Assembly (NCBI GenBank): GCA_037389465.1
Contig: JAZARR010000032.1
Location: 2,108,001-2,172,000 of the forward strand
Length of the DNA stretch: 64,000 bases
Reading direction: 5' to 3'
Origin: Baylisascaris procyonis
Lineage: Eukaryota; Nematoda; Chromadorea; Rhabditida; Ascarididae
The notes under the pieces are model-generated. The model searched no databases and was not told the DNA's origin. It saw nothing but the letters and a program-made list of their open reading frames with translations. The translations under genes and the position numbers were made by a program. How positions within the stretch are numbered: the stretch's first letter is position 1; the number at the start of each line of letters is the position of its first letter. Below, in pieces: positions 27,201-39,200 of this stretch.

Positions 27201-30200
27201 ACCTACAACATCTATCTGTTCGAAGGTGAAAACGTACTGCGTTCTATCAAAATTCCTTCACTTTCTCGTTTCGGTTATAATAACTCAAACATTCTTCCTC
27301 TCAAAACAATCTTCAATTTTCAAACAACTCATTCGCTTTTGGACGAAGGGGGAGGGGCCCTATGCGATACGATAAATCATATATTCCGCCGAGAAGGGAA
27401 AGCTTTTTTCCTTCGCAGCGTCCGTGAATCCTTTTTGCGTTTCGAAAGTGTCCTGCGGGGCGGCGAATATTTGGAGTCCCAGCAGGGGGATGAAAGGCTC
27501 GAAAATGCTTGATTTGTTAGAGAACCGCTTCTACACTGCTTATGCTATTGCATCGGGCGATGTCAGCACAGAACAGCGGTCGATTAGCAATTTACGAGAT
27601 GTTGTGGTCATAAAGTAGCATTGCGTTCTGGATGGAGCTGGCTCGATGTGTTCGATGCATCTAGCATCCAAAAGATGTATTTGCGTTGGACGCAATAGCG
27701 TGCATGGCGCAGTACAGATATTACAGGATTGTTAGAAAATGATTACTAATGAAGGCGATTTGCTTTAGGGCTAATGCAAGAATTGACTGTGGTAATATTG
27801 CATTGCTTTTGAATAAGTAACGTGTAGTGATGCGTAGTAGTTGTTCGAAAGGCACAGAATATTCGTGAAGCTCGCTTTTTCGTTAAAGAAATGACGTAGC
27901 AAATGAAAACAGCAAGGAATCCTAAACTGTGAGCGAAACGTAGAACCCGATGGAAATCTCATCGCCGGTCGACTGCCTCACTATTTTTTTGACCTTTCCT
28001 CGGAGTCCAACACTTCTACAGTTTACAGTGAAGGTGGAAGCGGATCTTTCCATCTTTCGGTGAATAGCGTCAAGGCTTTCCTAATGGAACCTTCCTCCAG
28101 TCGGTACTTGCCAACGGAGTACCTTATCTGATCTTTTCTCCTTCACAGAAGATTATCCACTCGCAGAACTTGAAGCGAGGGATCCAGAAGAGCAAATAAT
28201 TCAGAGCGTTTGCGATATCGGCAAGTTGCTGAAGGCAAATGTCAGCAAATTTTATTTGAGCAGCGAAATATAAAAAATATTACCATTAAATTCATTCACC
28301 TACATCATACTGGTCTCGCAATATTATTTCTCATCTGGAATCGCTCATCTTGATCACAATTTTTTATTCAATTTTCGAATTTTAGTTGAGGCTTCAGCGA
28401 AAACGAATTATATCGGTGTTTTGGATATGGCCGGATTCGAAATCATTAAGGTTTTTCTTTTATTTATTGTTCGTTTACAAAGATGTACCGAAATATGCGA
28501 AAGAAAGGCGAAAGTAAACCAACGTGAAACATATAAAGTTCGGAGGTTTTTTTCGAAATATGGGGATCAAAATTTAGAGGTTTAGAAAAAAGCTGTAACC
28601 TAAAATCGTCGAAATATTTTCACGACTTTCGATCAAAATCACTGCTAGTCAATTTTCATGATGTGCTTCTTATCACTCTTTATCATATCTTCCCAGCTCT
28701 AGTTCAAATTTACAATGTTTAACTTGATTCATTCCGAATAGAAATTTGACACATTATCTTTGATGCGTTGAACTGGCAAGAAAAATTTTCATTAAAAAGA
28801 ATTTTTGAAAAAAGGGTTGGGCTTTTTTTCTTTCATAAGGCAGTGGGCATTCTACAGCATTAACAATTTGCAGAAGAACAGTTTTGAACAATTCTGCATA
28901 AATTATACGAACGAGAAATTGCAACAATTCTTCAATGACTTTATGTTTATTCGTGAGCAACAAGAATATATGCGTGAGGGAATTAATTGGAAAGAGGTCA
29001 ACTATGGTACCGATATGCAAAATACTATTGAACTTATCGAGAAGGTAAGCAAAGTTTTAACTAATTTTTGCATATTTTTTTACGTATCGAAAACATTTCT
29101 TTTCGATATTTTAAAGAAGTTTTTTTTTTCTTTTTTTTTGCAAAATTTGCAATAAATCACTTAATTCTGGGGAAGATTTTTGCAAAATGTACACAAGACT
29201 TTCTCAAAGAATACTAGTGCATAAAGCGAATCGCATGAATATGATTCTTCCAGCAATGATCTTTAACGCAGCCGTTTCTGTTTGATATTCACATTCAATA
29301 GCGCTGCAAATAAAACTTGTTATAATTAGGAGCAACACTGAAGCATATATCGTTGATGTATTGCTACTATCCTGAAATTGCGGCAAGGAATATTTCTTTG
29401 TAAATTGAGTCTTAACGGAAATTGACCATCATCACAAGCATTTACCGCTTATATTGGTCGATATATTTATCCGACTGTTGTTGATTTACAGCCTTTGGGA
29501 TTACTTTCATTGCTACAAGAAGAATGTGTGGTCCCGAATGGAAGTGATAGCTCTCTTCTTGAAAAGCTTATCACAACACACTCATCAAATCCTATATTCG
29601 CACGTTCGAAACAATCGGCCAGGTAATGTGAAATCGATCATATATACACTAAATATGGAAACCTATTAGCTAAATAACAAAATCCTTTTCAATTTCTTAG
29701 CAGCAAATCTTAAATCATCGATATATCAATATGAATTCTTCATAAAATTTTCGAAATTCTTAAGAAAATTTTCGAAATTTTATTGCCTTTGAAGCTATCG
29801 CTTATTCTTTGTTTTGTATCACGTATTTCGAGCTTACGCAAGTGGAATTTATAGAATTACCTCAGGTTATAGTTGTTGAATCCGCAGCTACGAGCATATC
29901 ATTTGCAGGAATACGACAGTTTCACATTTTTGTGTGGTGCATTATGCGGGCACGGTTCAATACAACATCGATGGATGGGTGGAGAAGAACAAAGACGCTG
30001 TTGAGAGGAGTGGACTTGAGGTACTCAGCGAGAGTACAAAACCGATCATGAAAGCACTCTTCCCAAAAAGTATGCAAAATTATAGAATTACTATCAATAA
30101 ATAGGTGCAACCAGTAAATGTACTACTCCAAGGAGTGCGCCATTCATGAACGTTAGCAGTCATGCATTGCTGTGGTTTTTTCTCACCTATAATAAACTAT

Positions 30201-33200
30201 GGCCAAAGTTTTTTTTACATCTCAAGATCGATCACCCCAGCTTTCAAGGGTAATAGAATGCAATTTCCATCAATTCTAGCCGGAAATACGAATCATGATA
30301 GAGGGAAGAAGGCGAGCGATTCGTGATAACGTCAAAAGTTAAAAAAAAATGGAGCAAATGAATCGGCTTATTAAACCTATTAAGTAAGGCATGAAAACTT
30401 TCACTAAATTTGTTATTATCTTGCTTGAGGGAATGGTCCGGTCGCGTTTTCAGTTGCCTCGATGAGAATTTTTTTAAAAAAAAGTGGACACTGTCAATTC
30501 CATTCCTTTGCACCGTTATGGTGGTTTCACATGAAGTCACTGAAAATGAACTCTCGAAATTAATATCACAACAGCAGACTGTTTCGAAATTGCCTGTATT
30601 AGTTGGTTCGGTGAGCGTTAACGGGTTCAGCTATATAACTTTCATTCAATTAGCTATTTTAGTGAGCGACGAGATGACAAGATCAAGAAGGCAGTCATTA
30701 TGCGCGAGTACAGTTTCGCATGTGTATAAGGTTGGTTTTGCTTTGTTTTTTATGGCCTCACTCTTAATGAAAGCTTTTAGAACACAAAAGAGCGACTTTC
30801 TTGCTCTTCGAAAGACCGTTATTTACGCTTTTCTATAATTTCTCTCTTGTTGTAGTTTAAATCAAAAATTGCCTCCCATACTTTATAACAATATGATTGA
30901 TTCTCACGAGCTTTTTTATTCTTCTAAAAATTTGATTTTCCCTACACTTATACAATAGAAAATCACTTTCTTTAATTGATACTTTAAAATACGATTTCAA
31001 CTTGCTTCATTTTTATATTTTATTCACTCATTCAGAACTTCCTCCAGCGTAGAATATTTTGCTTCTACCAATTAAAGTAATGAGGTTCTCTTTCAAGGAA
31101 CAATTGCTAAACCTACTCGAGACATTGAACACTACGCGTGCACAATTCATTCGTTGTATATCACCGAATGATCATCGTCAACCGGGTGTTATCGATCCTC
31201 ATCTTGTGCTCCATCAGCTAAGGTTTCATTGACTTCATTCAATTTTACCGACTTTTATCGAGCAAATAATTTATTTTTATTTTTCACATAGTATACTTAC
31301 TAAATTTTTAATTACCGTTCTTCTTACGATCATCGACATGCTAGCAAAGAGTAGCTTGATTGAAACTTATTTATCAGAGAAACGTATTCACCATACAGGA
31401 TATATGAGTTTGGCTAAAGGAAATCAAAGAAAAGCTTATTGGTGAGTACATCGTGCTTATTCCCGCAAGTGTTAATTTCTCAGTGCATTTGTCAGGTGCC
31501 TCTTCAGCACAAATGGCAGGAAAAACATCACAGGATAGTGTTGAGATGGTGAACCTCGCTCGCATGGTCGTTTCTCTTGCTCTGCTCAGAGGTCTTAGCG
31601 CCTCGAGGACCGCTTGCAATCTTCTTCTGAGTTTTAATCATCATCCAATGGAAAACGCGCACACTCATGTTGTAGTAAATTCTTTCCCCTGTGATAGTCT
31701 GAAAGGGGTCAATTTGATGGAGGTCCTTAGAGGGACGACGGTTAAATGATCTTTTATGTTAGTTGCCAAGAAGTACAAGCATGAAGGACGTGGAATGAAA
31801 GAAGAATGCTGAAAATTTTGAAAAGCTGCTCTTTTTCACGAAGTTTTTTGTCAGCTCAACAGCTTATGAAGTTCTGCAGCTGTTCGAGCTCGAAAGTTGC
31901 CACTGCATTTTGCAAACCTCAAATTCCCGCAGGATATTCAACAAGCAATGAAGCTTAATGATAAAACGAATCTGTTTTCGTGTTTCGATCCTTTCTGAGA
32001 TTATATGCTCCAGAATATCGTCGGCAAAATAGTAGAGTTTGCTTTTGAAGGTCATCCTGAGGCCTTCTAGGTCTTCCTGATATGATAGGCTCACTGCTCT
32101 TTCATTCCCCTCATCTTCACTCTGCTTCATCCTCATCCTACCATCTGACGTCAACATTGCTAATCTACTCGATCTTAAAATGATCTTTCTAAGCGAGCAT
32201 CGAATCTCTTCAGAATTGTTTCGCCACGTTCTCATATCAGTGGCTATACTTTTCTTGTTCGATTTCTTCTCTAATGCGATCCAAAATGAAGTTCCCATAA
32301 TAAGTCCCAACCCGTTATGGGATATCGCTACGAGCAGTTTTTTTCCAACTGAAATTGTTTCCTGAGAAAAATTTTTGTGTTTTCTGTAACAATAATATGA
32401 AATATTTTACTCATTTTATTAATGTTTCCTTTGTTCTATCCATAACTTTACATTTTCTGTCTCTCTTTCATTTAGGAAGTGATCGTCCGTTTGTGGTGAT
32501 ACTTTCTTCTTTCCTTTCTACTCTTTTGTGTTACCAAATCCTGTAGAAATACTTATCGTATTTTCTTTGAAAGTTAGGACTTTTCGGCTGAAGTGACACT
32601 TATCCGTTCTACCTCTTCATTCATTTGCTTTCCTGTATGAGGAAGTCATAGATCGAGTGGTAGTTCAGTCTCTTCTGATACTGCTTCAGATGCAATGGCG
32701 TGTTGGAGGGCGTTCGAATCTGCCGACAAGGCTATCCTAATCGACTTCCATTTGACGAATTTGTTGGTAGATATAAACTTCTCTCATCAGACTACGAATG
32801 CAAGGAGGATCGTAATGGTGCAATGGAGCTGTGTCAACATCTTGATCTCGATCCTTCTCTCGTACAAATTGGAACCACTAAAGTATTTTGCAAAGTTGGC
32901 GTCATCTCTGAGGTTTGTTGTTTTTGCTTCTTTAATGGGGTAGGCAAATATCTTTCCATATTTTATCGGCCTTGAAATTTACAGTCGAGGAACCTTAGCC
33001 ATCAATCTTCATCAGTCATATACCAAACACTGACCACAATTGCTTAATTTTGGCGAGTTTTTAGGGTACGAGTCATTGAAGTTAGTTGGAATAATCTTCT
33101 ATAAATGCTGCTATATATTTTTGAGGATTAGTAGCAAGAAACTTCCTGCTACTGGAAAGGGAGTCAATTTCTAATGCGATTAAGATTTTCCGGCAAACAG

Positions 33201-36200
33201 GGGGCCGATTTCCAAGCCGGTCGAGATTCTCCAATGGAAATAGAATAACTTCTTTTTTATTTTCTAGTAGAAAATGAACAGGTTCTTAAAGTGACCCATA
33301 CTGTTCCATATATGTGTTTTTTATACTCCCTTTGGTAATATATCAATAATGCTATCTTGAATAGTTTCTGAAAATTTCACTCACCTCTATTGCAGTTGGA
33401 AAGTCGCCGTCGTGCTAAGCTTAGCGCTGTTGTTTGCGGTATTCAAGCAAGTATTCGATGGTACAACGAGCAAAAAGAATACCGTCGCAGATTAAACGAA
33501 AGGTCAGGAAAAACGATTGGAATAACAAAATTTGCTTTAGTCGTTTATTTCTTGTTGTGCTGAATGATATCCAAAAAATATCAGAAAAATTTGCCAGTCC
33601 ACTCTAACTCCACTTTCTGGTTTTTAAGACTTCGAAATTCGGGATTTGTTTTGATTTTTCCAATTTGTGGTCGATCAGATGTGATCGGCTTTCCTCAGGT
33701 TTGGATATCTCAATCCTCATAGGCAAAAAAAAGACAATCCTCTTCCATCGTCGTTGAACGTATATTTGCATTAGTGAAGTGTATATTTATAGAGAAGCAT
33801 TGCTTATCATACAAAATAACGTGCGAAATTATGCGGAACTTTCGTCATGGAAATGGTATCGATTGTTTGGTCTCGTAAAACAGATGATTCCAATGAATAA
33901 AGACAAGGAACGCATCGAAGAGCTCGAGAAAGAGAACGAACAACTCCTTAATGTAATTGGTTTTTTTGCCAATTTCAACGATCACTATAATCTTACTGAT
34001 AAAATATGTAGTATGAGTTTTATCAGTAAAAGCGATTATGGTAGGAGATATGATGGCATATTTTAAGCGGTACCTACCAACTACCAAATATCACAACGGT
34101 GGCTTCAATAGTTCCCAAATTTAAATATGCGCAGAAAACATGAAATCATCACAATATGCCTGCCCTATACATTAAATTTGCATAAACGTAGAAAAACCAC
34201 TACACGTTTTATAATTTATTCGTATAATACTATTATCACTGTGATTGTTGCAAAATAACAACCACAAAAAAAATCTCATTCGTCCTTCTCGTACTTCCTT
34301 TTCCTTCTTTCCCCGCCCCTCATTCAGTTCTCCTCTCCTCTCTAAAAAAAAAAACCCATTTCCATTTCATTGAACTGTTAAGTTAATAAATTCATCCGAC
34401 AAAATGAAGAAGCTTCTTTATTATAAGCAATGAATACTGTTTTTTGAGGAGCTTAGTGAAACGCAAGAACAATACGAAAGAATCGAAGCTCTACTAAAGG
34501 AAGCGCGTAAAAAGATCGTTGAAGTGAGTCATTTTCGATTACAAATATGAATCCTTTTTTTTTTGTCTAACGATCAAGAGTTAAACATTCCGGCCAATGA
34601 AGTTCGACATTCCGGAAGTCGCTTATTGGAAACTTGGAACTTTTTCTGTTTAAAAATGAACCCGAAGTTTTGCGATTCGAGCTAGTGAAGTGCGCGCTCG
34701 GCAACATATTCTTTCAATCCTAGCGGGATCTCCCAATATCACACTAACTGTCAACCTCCAAAGGGCTCTGCAGAAGTTCCTCGTAATCTAGGAAGCTCGC
34801 AATTTTAGCTAAGGCTTTCGTCGTCTAATAATTTCTGGATGAATATCGAACTATTTAAGTTTATTTATAGAAGCTCGAGAAATTAAAACTTCCATTCGTA
34901 TTGTTATATATGAACGGTTAAGCATTGAGGCCTACAAGTGTGCTATTCGCTTTCATATTTCTCTTTTTCTTTCAATGCGATAAATGATAGATACGGAAAA
35001 AATATTTTACAGTTGGAAAATGAAAAGAACGATCGTGAGGATGAAAAACGAGAGATGCGAGCGGAAATGCTTCGAAATGAGGAAGTGATGGCAATTATGG
35101 AGAAACGTTTTGACGAGCAACACTCGAAAGTTATGGTAAGTTTCTTTTCATTGAATTGTTTCCTTATCGAATATGAATATACATTGTACATATATCAGTG
35201 TAAATATTTATATACTATGTATTATGATGTATATGTCTATGTGAATGTGTAAGCACTATATGTCTATGTTGTGTATATTTGCACTAAGGCAAAGTGTATA
35301 TGCCTACATGTCCGCTTAAGTAAAATGTGCACCATTTAACTGATGACTCCTTAGCATAAATAGTCGATGAAACGCGGAAACACTTCTTAAGCGATACTAT
35401 GTTTGCTCAGCCGGTTTGAAAGACAATAGTCTACTAAGCGCTAATAAGTTATTTCTGAATATTTTTGCAACCGCTAGGTCTTCCTAATGGAATTATAGAA
35501 AATAAAGGTCATGACCACTATTGAAACTTTTTGATTTCATTGAATTATCACAAATCATATAGATAAATGTACAAGAGCGATTCAATCTTCTTGCTAAAAA
35601 ATGCTTCTCTCCAGGTTATGATGACTGCTGACAAAACTTATTCATAACAATTTTAAGCGAATTCTTTATCGCAAATGAATATCGTAATGAAGGTATGTAT
35701 TCGCGTCGAAAAACTTCCTCTCTTTTACTCCTCCCCTTCCCGTTGCCTCTTGCCTCCTTAGCCGTAGAGTTTCAATCTGGTACTTTCGAGAAGTTATGGC
35801 GTTAAAATGCAACGCTTACAATGTTTTTTTTTTGCGTGAAGGACATTGCATAATCTCTAGAAGTTATGCAAGAGTGGATTTTCAAAATTTGTTCGATGAA
35901 AATAAAGTTTTTTTTTTGTGCGCCAGCTATCTTTTCTCCCATTCTGCATAGATCCTTAGATGATCTGCGGGATTCGTTGAGATGCTATACGAGGCCGAGA
36001 TGGTTTGCCGTGTATCTGTGACGCCCGTAGTCTGGATATTTCACTAAGGCGTTTTAATAACAGATGAATTAATTTTAACCTTTCACTGTTTGTTTGCTTA
36101 TTTCACAGCTATCGCATCCAATTTGTACCTGGTCGTAGTTTCTACTCTTCTCTAATAAACTCGACTATGCGATATAATTAATGAGATGATTGATTATAGA

Positions 36201-39200
36201 AGATTCATGGTTGCTTACGTGAGAACGAGAAGAAAATCGAACAAATCGAAGCCGAAAAGGTCGAACTTCAAAGTCAGCTGTGTAAGGTGGGCGCCGACTT
36301 GAAGTCGATCTTTAAAAATACACATATCGCTTTCTTTCTTTCATTCTATGTTGCCGCTCATCTCACTTGAATAAGTGCAGTCGTCGATAAATCAACCATT
36401 TCTTCGAATTTTCGATGGCTAAAACCTTCGAGAACAAGCTGTCTATCTCTTCACTCCACTCCATTATGCATCTTTCATAGTCAGGCTCCATTACAAAAAT
36501 GTCTTTAGAGTGGGCGGGGGGGGGGGGAGTGAAGCAATAAAAGTGCTTTTTCTTGATTTTAGTTGACCTGAAAAGATTATTGAAATTCTTTAGTTAAACA
36601 AGAATGGGCATTCCCATTGACTATCAAAACTTTTTAGGAAGGTAATAAAAAGAGCGTAAATGATATGATTGTAGTGGAAAGAAAAGTATGAACGTGAGAG
36701 TGTCCATCGAAGAGATCTGGAAGAAGAATTCACAAAACATGAAAGCCTCGTTAAAGCACTACAAAAGAAAGTCGACGCTATGAGTGAGGAACGTGAAAGA
36801 GAGGGCTCTCAAGTTGAACGGTACGTTCGATCGTCCATTATGAATTTCAATTTTGTTGAATTGTTTCTTTGAACTCAGTATTATTCAATCATTGGATATA
36901 CGGCAGTATTAAAGGTCACATCACAAAGATTATTAATATTGTCCAAACTTTCCCATCAGGCAAAATAAAAAGAATTAAGAGCATATCTCCATATTTCCAT
37001 AGCAACACAATTTTTACTTTTTATAATACATTTAAAATCTTTTCCTTTCTTTAATTTTTTCACGCCGACAATTTATATAGTTGAACTTTCCAGTGAAATA
37101 TTTTAAAGCTTTATGCGATTTTGGCTCTTTTTTTTTGAAGATTGGAGGCGGAACTTGCAACGATCAGCGGGAAAAACACCCAACACCTTGATACAATCAA
37201 TGATCTTCAAAAACGAATTTGCGAACTCAGTGTGCGTTTTCTTATTACTATTGAATCGATTTGCGATTTTACTTTACTTTTTACTCGAAGCGAATATGCT
37301 GTAGTCGGCTTTGATCCGCACATTGAGCCAGTTAAATATTTTCGACTTTTTTTCTCGCAAACGAAAAGTATATTGTTACCTGAGAGGAGTTAATTATACC
37401 AAATATAACAAATTCAGGGAGTAAATTTTTTAATTTATTTCGAAAAAATGCAACTCATAGCGACGAAATAATTGATTTGTCGCATCGGAAATTTCCCTCA
37501 TGATTGAACGTTTCTGAAATTTTGAAAATAAATTCTTTCTTGAGAAATTTCTTCCTTTGAAAGATTCATAACTCTTTTTTCTCTTGTCAGGATTCTAACA
37601 ATAAAAGTAGTCTTGTAATTTGTTCTGATCTATGAAAAATTGAGTGGATTTGAAAAAAAACAACAAAAAAACGGAGCCATTCAAATGCTTTACGCTTATT
37701 GAAATGTTTTATGCGAGACATCTTATTGTTATATACAATAAAACTTATAGAAATAAAGAAAATTTTACTGCTTATTCGTTTAGAAAATTGTCGAAGCAGA
37801 TGTATTTACTACATAGAATTGATCCACTTATGGTAATTTAATATCATCGAGCAGCTATCGGTTCAGCATCGAATAGATAACATTATATGATAAGTGTGTA
37901 CCAATGTATATAACGAAATAAAAGATTTCAGGAAAAATGTCGTGATTGTGACTCATTGGTATCGGATGAGAAGAAAGCACGAAGAAGAGCCGAAATTGAG
38001 AGGGATGATAAGGAATCCGAATTGGAAACCGTTCTTGAACGAATACAAAAAAGCGATATCAAAATCGAAAATTTGGTTCGATTTATGCGCGATAAGAATT
38101 TCTGAAGCAAGACATATATATTTTAAGTTTCATTATATAGGAATGACTTACTTATGGAGGACAAATGTACTATATTTTAGCCGTTCATCAGAAAGTTCAC
38201 TCCTTACATATTGCACTGAATATAGGAGAGATGTACAAACCTTAAACAGAAGCGTTCTTCGCTTGAACCTCAACTAAAATATGAATTCATAACGCCGGAA
38301 AGGCGATTTTTTGTCATCATTATCAATATATATGTGTATGTGGATATGTATAGGCTAAGTAGCATGATTAAAGTGCGATTATTCATCTTTCTTTTCACTT
38401 TGTGCGAAGATGGGAAATCAAATTCAATCGCAAATATCAATATTTTGCAATACCTCCAACAGATTTCATAATATTTTTTTGATGGTTTATTATAGCTATG
38501 TAATTAGCTATTTGGAAATATGAAATATACATATTGGTGAAAAAAAATCGTATTGAACAATCGGAAGTCGTGAGAAGGAATTGGCAACGTGCACTTTGAA
38601 AACACAATGAGACGAGTTATGGATGTCCCAGTTTTCCTCACAAACCTATAAAGTGGGTTAGATTGCACCACGTGAACAATATAGTCGATTGGCACTTTAA
38701 TTCTATATAGATTGAAACTAAAGTTTGTTGAGATCTTTCTTGATTGAATAAAAATTTAACGTCTTTCAGAAAGAGCTTTGTCGCGACAAGGATAGGCAAA
38801 TTAAAAAATTGCAAGAAAAATTGGATGATACAGTTGAGAAAGCCGAGGTGAACATCAACGAAATGAAGAAAATCCACAAGCAATCGAAATCCGAACTGCA
38901 GAACCGAGTCGACGAACTGAAGAAAACGGTGCAAAAGTGAGTCATATAGTTTTCTTTGTTGCCGCTATATCGCTATTGAAATTCGGCACTAGAGGTCAAA
39001 AGACAAACTTACTCTTCGAAAATTGCAACAAGTACTCAAAGAAATACTGCAGTTGAAATCTGCAGTTGAAATCTCAAGAAAGGAGATAGCATTATGACAG
39101 AGCGGATAGCATAGCTTCGAACCCAAGCTTTGGTTCGGCAGCTGCGGAAATAAGACCACCACCCCTAATCCATGTGAAAAAGTGGTCAGTGGCATTGGTA

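Noticed and set aside
28147..28230. Protein-like segment [19 protein letters not shown] in myosin intron 9
   Set aside because: Exon 9 to exon 10 joins in phase with the expected motor spacing, so adding it would disrupt the motor.
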